DNA of 5,156 nt, taken from Planctomycetales bacterium. GTDB lineage: Bacteria > Planctomycetota > Planctomycetia > Pirellulales > UBA7805. Under the pieces are notes generated by a model that saw only the letters and a list, made by a program, of their open reading frames with translations, searched no databases and was not told the origin of the DNA. The position numbers and the translations under genes were made by a program. This document shows, piece after piece, positions 1 to 4,412 of the stretch (within the stretch, counting starts at the first letter, position 1; each line of letters begins with the position of its first letter). The stretch is from contig WVZU01000210.1 of the NCBI GenBank assembly GCA_011772275.1, forward strand, positions 1-5,156, read 5' to 3'.

Positions 1-229
1 CATGCTAGCCGACGCCATCGAAAGCGCCAGCCGGGTGCTGGTCGAGCCGACCCCTTCGAGGATCGAGAGCCTGGTCGAGGAGATTGCCATGAAACGGCTG
101 CTGGACGGCCAGTTGGACGCATCCGGCCTGACGCTCAGCGAAGTCCGGGTTGTCCAGGAAAGCCTGGTCAAGTCGCTGACCGCCGTGTATCACGGCCGAG
201 TAAAATATCCGGAACAAAAGACCGCCTAA
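1..229 (+). CDS. C-terminal end of a PgpH/YqfF-like 7TM-HD phosphohydrolase (5' partial)
   Basis: Only the last 75 or so residues are in the window; the gene enters from the left edge and stops at TAA 227-229. The visible protein opens with MLADAIESASR, followed by PTPSRIESLVEEI, a stretch LDGQLDASGLTLSEV and the tail YHGRVKYPEQK. This is the end of the HD domain of 7TM-HD (PgpH) proteins, where the Asp of the MLAD motif is normally the last metal ligand of the HD site. Family members are membrane-anchored phosphodiesterases that hydrolyse cyclic di-AMP to pApA. The order 7TM-HD gene, then ybeY, then a CorC-like gene is common in bacteria and supports the call. The transmembrane part and the HD signature itself lie outside the window, so the family is confident but activity cannot be judged. 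Confidence 0.85.
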   Translation, partial: MLADAIESASRVLVEPTPSRIESLVEEIAMKRLLDGQLDASGLTLSEVRVVQESLVKSLTAVYHGRVKYPEQKTA

Positions 230-274
230 ACGACCGCCGCTCTGGCAAGCCGACCTGTTTTGCGGCCTGAGAAC

Positions 275-297
275 TGGTTTTCCCAAAATCAAAGGGT
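275..297. repeat. Short dispersed repeat, copy A
   Basis: The segment starts TGGTTTTC, continues CCAAAATCAA and ends GGGT. It matches 3229-3252 at 22 of 24 aligned positions, with one single-base gap and one substitution. Its core (TTTTC/CCAAAA) is weakly palindromic. Both copies lie in intergenic DNA. The match is far longer than expected by chance in 5 kb, but the function is unknown. Confidence 0.6.
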
Positions 298-365
298 CAC
301 AGAAAGAGACGGTGCCTGACCGGTCTGGGAGCGGGAAAAATACGCGGAATCTTGCCGTTCAGGCC

Positions 366-452
366 AAGGAGGACATGGGAAATTCGCCTCCCGATCGCCC
401 CCCAACGTCCTTTGCGCGGATCGCCTGGCACTTTTCCGCAGGGCCCCGGTAG
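366..452 (+). other. Possible 25-codon leader ORF upstream of ybeY
   Basis: AAGGAGG at 366-372 is followed two bases later by ATG 375-377, and the frame runs 25 codons to TAG 450-452 (protein begins MGNSPPDRPPTSFARI). The Shine-Dalgarno is strong but the spacer is shorter than usual. The frame is the same as ybeY, separated from it by the TAG and 39 further bases. It may be a leader peptide, the remnant of an older longer N-terminus, or chance. No recognised domain. Confidence 0.25.
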
Positions 453-464
453 AGTATCCTAAGA

Positions 465-478
465 GGGAACGCTTTCCC
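465..478 (+). promoter_or_regulatory. Small hairpin just before the ybeY start
   Basis: GGGAA (465-469) and TTCCC (474-478) form a perfect 5-bp stem with loop CGCT, ending 13 bases before the GTG. The only purine-rich, Shine-Dalgarno-like sequence upstream (AAGAGGG, 461-467) is partly inside the stem. It could dampen initiation, but the stem is short. Confidence 0.2.
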
Positions 479-491
479 AGCAGTAAATGGT

Positions 492-1028
492 GTGATTCAC
501 ATCGAACTGATCAACGAGACCGGGGACTCATCGGTCGACCGGCCGCGGCTTGTCAACGCCGTCAAGCATGTCTTGCAACGCGAATCGATCTCATCTGCGG
601 AAATCGGCATCGCGGTCGTTGATGATTCCAGGATCCACGAACTGAACGTGCAGTATTTGGGGCACGATTATCCGACCGACGTGTTGAGCTTTCCGCTGGG
701 TATGAACGACCAGACCTTGCAGGGAGAAATTGCCGTCAGTCTGGACACGGCCCGCGCTGAGGCCGCTCGCTACGGCTGGTCCGTGCAGGACGAACTGCTG
801 CTGTACGTGGTCCACGGCACACTGCACCTGGCCGGCTACGACGATCAGGAGGAAGCGGCCGCAAGCCGCATGCAGGCCCGACAGGGCGAACTGTTGGTGC
901 AGCTGGGCCTGCAGCCGCGCGACGAACCGCTGCAGGAAGATGTTTCGTCAGGCGGTCGGTCTTTGAACGACGTGACAGGCAACCCGGCAACCAGCCGCGT
1001 CCCTTCACAATCTGAGGAGGCAAACTAA
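492..1028 (+). CDS. ybeY: YbeY endoribonuclease / rRNA maturation factor
   Basis: The 178-residue product is a single-domain UPF0054 (YbeY) protein, a metal-dependent endoribonuclease acting on the ribosome in 16S rRNA 3'-end maturation and quality control. Diagnostic motifs are TDVLSFPL (62-69), GEI (78-80) and the zinc-site block HGTLHLAGYDD (108-118). The first two ligands are His108 and His112. The position of the usual third His (GYDH) is Asp118 here, a substitution I believe occurs in other family members. Residues from about 141 onward are a polar, poorly conserved tail that makes it longer than E. coli YbeY (about 155 residues). The start is GTG at 492; no ATG lies in frame nearby and the product begins MIHIEL, typical of the family. 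No strong Shine-Dalgarno precedes it. The stop abuts the next gene's start. Confidence 0.93.
   Translation: MIHIELINETGDSSVDRPRLVNAVKHVLQRESISSAEIGIAVVDDSRIHELNVQYLGHDYPTDVLSFPLGMNDQTLQGEIAVSLDTARAEAARYGWSVQDELLLYVVHGTLHLAGYDDQEEAAASRMQARQGELLVQLGLQPRDEPLQEDVSSGGRSLNDVTGNPATSRVPSQSEEAN
1014..1020 (+). promoter_or_regulatory. Shine-Dalgarno for the CorC-like gene, inside ybeY
   Basis: GAGGAGG lies within the last codons of ybeY, eight bases before GTG 1029. It fixes the downstream start, which directly follows the ybeY TAA (1026-1028), and indicates coupled translation. Confidence 0.75.
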
Positions 1029-2315
1029 GTGTATCCCGACGCGCTCTTGTGGATCGCGTTGATCAGTCTGTGTGCGACCAGCCTGGCAGCGATTGGTGCG
1101 CGTTCACTGCGCGAATTCTCGCGCAGCGAGCTGGAAGAGCTGTGCCGCAAGAACCAGTCCGACCTGAAATTCAGCGAGATTCTGGAGTACGATGACCAGG
1201 TCGCGGTCGGCTTGGAAAGCTTGAATGTCTGCACGACCGCCCTGTTCGTCGTGACGGCGGCCCTCTGGGTCCAGTTGCAGTGGAGCGCCTCGGCGGGGCC
1301 CTCCTGGCACGTGTTGTGGCAAGCGGGATCTCTGGCGGCCGGGGCCCTGCTGACCTGTAAAATCTGGATCCCCTGGGCCGTGGTGCGACTGTGGGCCACC
1401 CCCATCCTGTTTCACACCTGGCGGCTGTGGCGAGCGATCGGAAAGCTGCTGTTTCCCCTGGTCCTGGCCGCTCGCTGCGTCGATACCCTGCTGCACCGCC
1501 TGGCCGGGCGGCCCATGATCGAACCGAGTGAAGAAATCTTTGAAGACGAAATTCGGACCATCGTCAGCGAAGGCCATCGCGAAGGACTTTTGGAGGAAGA
1601 TGCGCGGGAGATGATCGAGGGGGTGATGGAGTTGAGCGATCTGGACGTGGCCAAGGCCATGACACCACGGACCGACGTGGTCATGATGTCCGTCAACCTG
1701 GATTGGCCGGAGGTGATCGAATTCGTGGTCCAGGCCGGCCATACGCGGATCCCCGTCTATGAAAATACCCGCGATGAAGTGATCGGTATTCTGTACGCCA
1801 AGGATCTCTTGCCCATCCTCGCCAACGGCCACGATCGCCCCCCCCTGACCAAGATCTTGCGGAAACCTTACTTCGTTCCCGAAACCAAACACCTGAACGA
1901 ACTGCTGGAAGAGTTTCAGAAGACCCATACGCACATGGCCGTGGTTCTGGACGAATACGGCGGCGTGTCGGGACTGGTCACCATCGAGGATGTCCTGGAA
2001 GAGATCGTGGGCGAGATCGTCGATGAATACGATCCCGATGTGGTGGAGGAGATCAAGGTGATCGACGAGCGCACGGCCGAAACGCTGGCCAAAGCTCACC
2101 TGGATGCACTCAACGATCGCCTGGGACTCGATTTACCCGACAACGGTGACTACGACACGGTCGGGGGGTTTGTGTTCAGCCATATGGGCCGAGTGCCGTC
2201 GCCGGGGGAGGAAATGGAATGGCAGGGCGTGCGTTTTAAGGTGCTGGAAGCCACCGGCCGCCGCATCGAACGCCTGCGGATCAGCCGACGCATCCCCTGG
2301 CGCGAAACGGCCTGA
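1029..2315 (+). CDS. CBS-domain membrane protein, CorC/HlyC (CNNM/DUF21-CBS) family
   Basis: The 428-residue product has the layout of bacterial CNNM/CorC proteins, linked to magnesium and other cation homeostasis at the inner membrane. An N-terminal DUF21-like region has about four hydrophobic segments (roughly 3-23, 66-84, 95-123, 136-154). An acidic linker EEIFEDEIRTIVSEGHREGLLEEDAREMIEG follows in pieces from 168 to 198. The first CBS domain starts at MTPRTDVV (211-218) with RIPVYE (240-245), and the second runs about 277-333 with MAVVLDEYGGVSGLVTIED (303-321). The CorC_HlyC domain covers about 345-425 (GDYDTVGGFV at 373-382). The CBS and C-terminal parts are classic. The N-terminal part is divergent: the usual small-residue/Glu motif of TM1 (like FFSxxETAL) and the GNxLVN motif are not visible. 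The start is GTG 1029 with a good Shine-Dalgarno. Paralogs with 'hemolysin' labels share this fold, so the exact substrate is unknown. Confidence 0.9.
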   Translation: MYPDALLWIALISLCATSLAAIGARSLREFSRSELEELCRKNQSDLKFSEILEYDDQVAVGLESLNVCTTALFVVTAALWVQLQWSASAGPSWHVLWQAGSLAAGALLTCKIWIPWAVVRLWATPILFHTWRLWRAIGKLLFPLVLAARCVDTLLHRLAGRPMIEPSEEIFEDEIRTIVSEGHREGLLEEDAREMIEGVMELSDLDVAKAMTPRTDVVMMSVNLDWPEVIEFVVQAGHTRIPVYENTRDEVIGILYAKDLLPILANGHDRPPLTKILRKPYFVPETKHLNELLEEFQKTHTHMAVVLDEYGGVSGLVTIEDVLEEIVGEIVDEYDPDVVEEIKVIDERTAETLAKAHLDALNDRLGLDLPDNGDYDTVGGFVFSHMGRVPSPGEEMEWQGVRFKVLEATGRRIERLRISRRIPWRETA

Positions 2316-2375
2316 TCCAGGGGTCTGCTGTATCGCGTCGAGCGGTTCCTTGGACGGGCGGGTGAGGCCGTTGCC

Positions 2376-2396
2376 GCTCGCCGCTTCGCGGCGGGC
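2376..2396. repeat. GC-rich stem-loop after the CorC-like gene
   Basis: GCCTGCC-type pairing is not needed here: CGCCGC (2379-2384) and GCGGCG (2388-2393) form a perfect 6-bp stem with loop TTC, extended by a G:T and two further pairs to about 9 bp. It starts 60 bases after the stop of the CorC-like gene. No T-run follows, so a Rho-independent terminator is not shown. Confidence 0.45.
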
Positions 2397-2445
2397 CACC
2401 AAGGCCGGTCATCCCGAACACGGGATGGGGGGTAGGCCGGTGGCC
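2394..2445. repeat. Nested inverted repeats
   Basis: An inner perfect 7-bp stem CATCCCG/CGGGATG (2410-2416 with 2421-2427, loop AACA) is enclosed by GGCC (2403-2406 with 2435-2438) and by GGCCACC (2394-2400) pairing with GGTGGCC (2439-2445). The right outer arm is itself part of the 10-bp palindrome GGTGGCCACC (2439-2448). The whole could fold as one long imperfect hairpin on either strand. Confidence 0.5.
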
Positions 2446-2474
2446 ACCCAGAGTTCCAGACCATTAAGGGGTCC

Positions 2475-2554
2475 GGGGTCGGGAGTCTTTTTCGCTACCT
2501 CGACCAAGTTAATCCTCGCGGAACGCGGGTATCGCGAAAAAGACTCCCGACCCC
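2475..2554. repeat. Interspersed palindromic element, copy 1
   Basis: Two perfectly complementary 21-base arms, 2475-2495 (GGGGTCGGGAG then TCTTTTTCGC) and 2534-2554, enclose a 38-base centre. The centre contains a smaller hairpin (2515-2520 with 2524-2529, loop GAA). A second copy with nearly identical arms lies at 3937-4012. An outer GGGGTC (2468-2473) is mirrored by GACCCC (2564-2569), and TCCAGACC occurs on both flanks (2455-2462 and 2560-2567). It ends 26 bases from the stop of the minus-strand gene, so it may act as a bidirectional 3'-end structure. From memory, this palindrome recurs in Pirellulaceae genomes. No transposase is present, so a REP- or MITE-like nature is inference. Confidence 0.75.
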
Positions 2555-2575
2555 CTCGCTCCAGACCCCCTCGCT
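2549..2575 (+). repeat. 12-bp direct repeat overlapping the palindrome edge
   Basis: GACCCCCTCGCT occurs at 2549-2560 and again at 2564-2575, separated by CCA. The first copy overlaps the right arm of the palindromic element. It may be a small tandem slippage duplication of the element boundary. Confidence 0.6.
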
Positions 2576-2579
2576 TGAC

Positions 2580-3095
2580 CTAGCCGACTTGCGAATCTTC
2601 TCGCGCCCAGCTGGCGGCCCAGGGCGCCTGCAATTCGATCAGCCGCTGGACGGCGGCCAGCCGATCGCGGCACGGGACGTGGATCGACCGCCAGCGAGCG
2701 AAAAGCTCGTTGCCCGCCCGCGGCAGGAACAACAGGCCGTCCTCGACAACTTCCGCTCGGTGCACTTGGTTCCAGGCGATGAAGCGCCCGAACTTCCCCA
2801 CGCTCTCTTGCAGACCTTGGACGTCCACCTCGTACGTCACCGGCAGGTAATGTTTCCAAAACACAACCGCGGCGGCCACCAGGACCAAGACCCCCAAATA
2901 CCACTTGCCGCTGACACCGCTGACCAGGATCAGCAGCAGGATTCCTGATCCGATACCCAGCCAGCCGCGGCGGCGGGCATCGTTTGGCTGGTGAGCGGTC
3001 CAGCGTTCGACCTGCCGTGCCGGCCGGGGGCCCGGTGCGGAAAGTTGGACATCGCTTTTGCTGGAAGCTTCGGGCATCGCCTCATTGTAACGCAT
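2580..3095 (-). CDS. Small membrane protein with a possible PH-like (YcxB-type) domain
   Basis: No function is recognised with certainty. From ATG 3095-3093 the product has 171 residues: a polar Pro/Arg-rich N-terminus (1-44), two adjacent hydrophobic segments (about 45-61, GWLGIGSGILLLILVSGV region, and 65-80), then a soluble C-terminal domain from about 83. That domain begins YLPVTYEVDVQGLQES and continues GRFIAWNQVHRAEVVEDGLL and FLPR. The pattern, two membrane helices followed by a beta-rich segment with an I-P/A-W turn, resembles YcxB-like or bacterial PH-domain proteins, which I recall in planctomycetes. This is inference. Alternative starts are ATG 3077 (165 residues, GAGG only two bases upstream) and TTG 3131 (183 residues); no start has a convincing Shine-Dalgarno. 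The gene converges with the CorC-like gene and diverges from pfpI. Confidence 0.7.
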   Translation of the reverse strand: MRYNEAMPEASSKSDVQLSAPGPRPARQVERWTAHQPNDARRRGWLGIGSGILLLILVSGVSGKWYLGVLVLVAAAVVFWKHYLPVTYEVDVQGLQESVGKFGRFIAWNQVHRAEVVEDGLLFLPRAGNELFARWRSIHVPCRDRLAAVQRLIELQAPWAASWAREDSQVG

Positions 3096-3145
3096 GATCC
3101 CCGCGTCGGAACGGCATGTATCGATCCCCAACCAAATCGGATCGC

Positions 3146-3167
3146 GGCAACCGCCTCGGCGGCTGCC
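3146..3167. repeat. Hairpin in the divergent spacer
   Basis: GGCAACCGCC (3146-3155) and GGCGGCTGCC (3158-3167) pair over 10 positions with a single A/C mismatch and a two-base centre. It lies 51 bases upstream of the ATG of the minus-strand gene and 148 bases upstream of pfpI, so it could be a 5'-leader structure or an operator-like dyad. It also falls beside the alternative TTG start of the minus-strand gene. Confidence 0.4.
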
Positions 3168-3228
3168 ATCACGTAAAACACAGCTTTCGATCGTCAGCGA
3201 ATTTCATGTAGCCGGTTGCCGTCCGCCG

Positions 3229-3252
3229 TGGTTTTCACCAAAATCAAGGGGT
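3229..3252. repeat. Short dispersed repeat, copy B
   Basis: TGGTTTTCACCAAAATCAAG followed by GGGT matches copy A (275-297) except for one inserted A and one A/G change. It lies 62 bases before the pfpI start. The core TTTTCACCAAAA is an imperfect dyad. Confidence 0.6.
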
Positions 3253-3314
3253 TCGCGGTGCAGGCGGACCTGTCGACGTGCGTGATTTGAACAAGAAAGA
3301 CAAGGGCAAGCATC

Positions 3315-3848
3315 ATGGCTGCAGAACCGTTGCAAGGCCAACACTACCTGATGTTCGTGGGGGACGTTTACGAGGATCTTGAGCTTTGGTATCCCAGGCT
3401 GCGACTGCTGGAGGCCGGTGCGGGCGTCACGGTGGCCGGACCGCGGGCAGAGACGACGTACGCGGGCAAGCACGGTTATCCTTGCGTCTCGGACGCCGCG
3501 ATTGACCTGATGGAAGCGACCGACTTTGACGGAGTGGTTGTACCGGGCGGGTTCATGCCCGACAAACTGCGTCGCGACGCCAAGGTCCTGCAGCTGGTTC
3601 GCGATTTTTCCGAATCCGGAAAACTGGTCGCCGCCATATGCCACGGCGGATGGATCCCCATTTCCGCCGGCGTCTACCAGGGCGTGCGCGTCACCGGCTC
3701 GCCCGGGATCAAGGACGACCTGGTGAACGCCGGAGCGATCTGGGAGGACGCACCGGTCGTGATCGACCGCCATTTCGTCTCCAGTCGCAAACCGGACGAC
3801 CTGCCAGATTTCATGCAGGGCATCTTTCAGGTCGCAGGTGCCAACTAA
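3315..3848 (+). CDS. DJ-1/PfpI family protein (class I glutamine amidotransferase-like)
   Basis: The 177-residue product covers the whole PfpI domain and aligns throughout with archaeal PfpI-type proteins. The family includes enzymes reported as cysteine proteases, glyoxalase-like or deglycating enzymes, and general stress proteins; the substrate here is unknown. The nucleophile elbow is AAICHGGW with Cys109 and His110. The conserved Glu is in VYEDLELWYP (Glu23). GVVVPGGFMPDKLRR (73-87) is the other active-site loop; the position held by the triad Glu in PfpI is Asp83. GSPGIKDDLVNAGAIWEDAP (128-147) and VSSRKPDDLPDFM (155-167) are typical of the PfpI subgroup. No signal peptide is seen, so it is cytoplasmic. 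The start is ATG 3315 with AAGGG (3302-3306) eight bases upstream. The gene stands alone, divergent from the small membrane protein gene. Confidence 0.92.
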   Translation: MAAEPLQGQHYLMFVGDVYEDLELWYPRLRLLEAGAGVTVAGPRAETTYAGKHGYPCVSDAAIDLMEATDFDGVVVPGGFMPDKLRRDAKVLQLVRDFSESGKLVAAICHGGWIPISAGVYQGVRVTGSPGIKDDLVNAGAIWEDAPVVIDRHFVSSRKPDDLPDFMQGIFQVAGAN

Positions 3849-3873
3849 CTTTCCCTGCTGGGACTTTGTTGCG

Positions 3874-3925
3874 AACCGCACAGGGGAACCGCACTGGGGA
3901 ACCGCACAGGGGAACCGCACAGGGT
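3874..3925 (+). repeat. 13-bp tandem array 1 (four copies)
   Basis: The unit AACCGCACAGGGG begins at 3874, 3887, 3900 and 3913. Copy 2 has one A-to-T change and copy 4 ends in T instead of G. A degraded partial copy may follow just before the palindromic element at 3937. The array begins 26 bases after the pfpI stop. A 13-base period rules out a simple peptide repeat, and units lack spacers, so it is not a CRISPR. Confidence 0.9.
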
Positions 3926-3936
3926 CGGTACTGCAC

Positions 3937-4012
3937 GGGGTCGGGAGTCTTTTTCGCCAGGTGACGGCCCTGGATCGGAAACACGCAGATTGCGAAAAAG
4001 ACTCCCGACACC
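3937..4012. repeat. Interspersed palindromic element, copy 2
   Basis: The left arm 3937-3957 is identical in sequence to the left arm of copy 1. The right arm (3992-4012) pairs with it at 20 of 21 positions; the one mismatch is A4010. The 34-base centre differs from the 38-base centre of copy 1 in its first half, but the second halves share a diverged pattern around CGGAA and GAT before GCGAAAAAG. It lies 88 bases downstream of pfpI. Confidence 0.75.
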
Positions 4013-4089
4013 CTGCCTGCTCGTCCCCCCAACTTTGGCCCGGATTTCTCACACCCTTCCTCGCCAGCAGCAATAAGTCTTTGCCTGGC

Positions 4090-4125
4090 AAGGAGGACGA
4101 GGCGATGGAACCTGACGCGTATTGA
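4090..4125 (+). other. Six-codon ORF with an ideal Shine-Dalgarno
   Basis: AAGGAGG at 4090-4096 is followed after eight bases by ATG 4105, and the frame MEPDAY ends at TGA 4123-4125. The initiation signal is better than that of most genes in the window, yet the product is only six residues. It may be the start of a gene that has been cut off, a regulatory minigene, or coincidence in purine-rich DNA. Confidence 0.2.
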
Positions 4126-4197
4126 TCGGATCCCACGTTGAGGATCCCCTTGCGAGCTCGGAAGCAGCGAAATAAACGGGCCAGGCAGACAGGCGGT

Positions 4198-4262
4198 AGC
4201 CGGCTACAGAAGCCGGCTACAGAAGAAGGTTACAGCGGAAGGTTCTAGTAGGGGGTTGCCGC
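4198..4262 (+). repeat. 13-bp tandem array 2 (two exact plus degenerate copies)
   Basis: AGCCGGCTACAGA occurs at 4198-4210 and 4211-4223, followed in the same 13-base register by AGAAGGTTACAGC (4224), GGAAGGTTCTAGT (4237) and AGGGGGTTGCCGC (4250). Copies decay from left to right. The first copy is part of the perfect 12-bp palindrome GTAGCCGGCTAC (4196-4207). I recall similar GTAGCCGGCTAC-type repeats in planctomycete intergenic DNA. Confidence 0.75.
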
Positions 4263-4320
4263 CAGATGTGTGATTGGCTTCAGGTCCGTTTCGCTGGGGC
4301 GGCCCTGATGTTGGGGGTTT

Positions 4321-4360
4321 ATTTGGCCAGTAGGCCCTGACCAAATCCCGGCGGGCCGGG
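4321..4360. repeat. Two adjacent hairpins past the VanZ-like gene's 3' end
   Basis: ATTTGGCCAG (4321-4330) pairs with CTGACCAAAT (4337-4346) over ten positions with one mismatch and a six-base loop. CCCGG (4347-4351) and CCGGG (4356-4360) form a second 5-bp stem directly next to it. They lie 53-92 bases beyond the stop of the minus-strand gene and could protect or end its transcript. No T-run follows on either strand, so intrinsic termination is only a possibility. Confidence 0.4.
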
Positions 4361-4412
4361 ACGGGTTTCGGCCTGCAAGAAGAGGCGCTTGGTCAAAGAA
4401 CGTGGTGGGGGG

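Larger units (their letters stand above)
230..491. other. Non-coding spacer between the pgpH-like gene and ybeY
   Basis: These 262 bases hold no convincing long gene. They contain one copy of a 23-24 base dispersed repeat (275-297), a 25-codon ORF behind an AAGGAGG (366-452), a small hairpin (465-478) and a two-codon ORF touching the ybeY start. I could not find a persuasive -35/-10 pair, so whether ybeY is read from its own promoter or through from the upstream gene is open. Confidence 0.6.
2316..2579. other. Convergent, palindrome-rich intergenic region
   Basis: The CorC-like gene (plus) and the small membrane protein gene (minus) end towards each other across these 264 bases. I see no gene here; an open frame running through it on the plus strand is out of frame with the CorC-like gene. 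It holds two GC-rich hairpins, an outer paired arm, a 21-bp-arm palindrome and a 12-bp direct repeat, described separately. Confidence 0.65.
3849..4412. other. Long repeat-rich intergenic region between pfpI and the VanZ-like gene
   Basis: These 564 bases contain no convincing gene of normal size. They hold two different 13-bp tandem arrays, copy 2 of the palindromic element, a six-codon ORF with a perfect Shine-Dalgarno and a hairpin near the VanZ-like gene's 3' end. Open frames across the region are broken or arise from repeats whose period is not a multiple of three. The two flanking genes end towards each other. Confidence 0.65.

Noticed and set aside
1104..2099. Long minus-strand open frame (331 codons) antisense to the CorC-like gene
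   Set aside because: Its protein is rich in His, Gln and Gly in the manner of an antisense frame, and it lies wholly within a well-supported CBS protein gene.
2475..2554. Rho-independent terminator
   Set aside because: The T-run lies inside the stem rather than after it, and the centre is too long for a typical terminator loop.
2104..2583. Plus-strand open frame overlapping the end of the CorC-like gene
   Set aside because: It is out of frame with the conserved CorC_HlyC domain and continues through the palindrome, where it reads the GSGVFFA-type spurious peptide.
3874..3925. CRISPR-like array
   Set aside because: The 13-base units are directly adjacent with no spacers, and no cas gene is present.
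3204..4136. Long minus-strand open frame (310 codons) antisense to pfpI
   Set aside because: It overlaps a clear PfpI gene on the other strand, runs through the tandem array and palindrome, and its protein has no recognisable domain. It is a high-GC shadow frame.
4321..4346. Intrinsic terminator of the VanZ-like gene
   Set aside because: The stem is good but is followed by AAACCCCC on the transcript strand, not a U-run. It is kept only as a hairpin.
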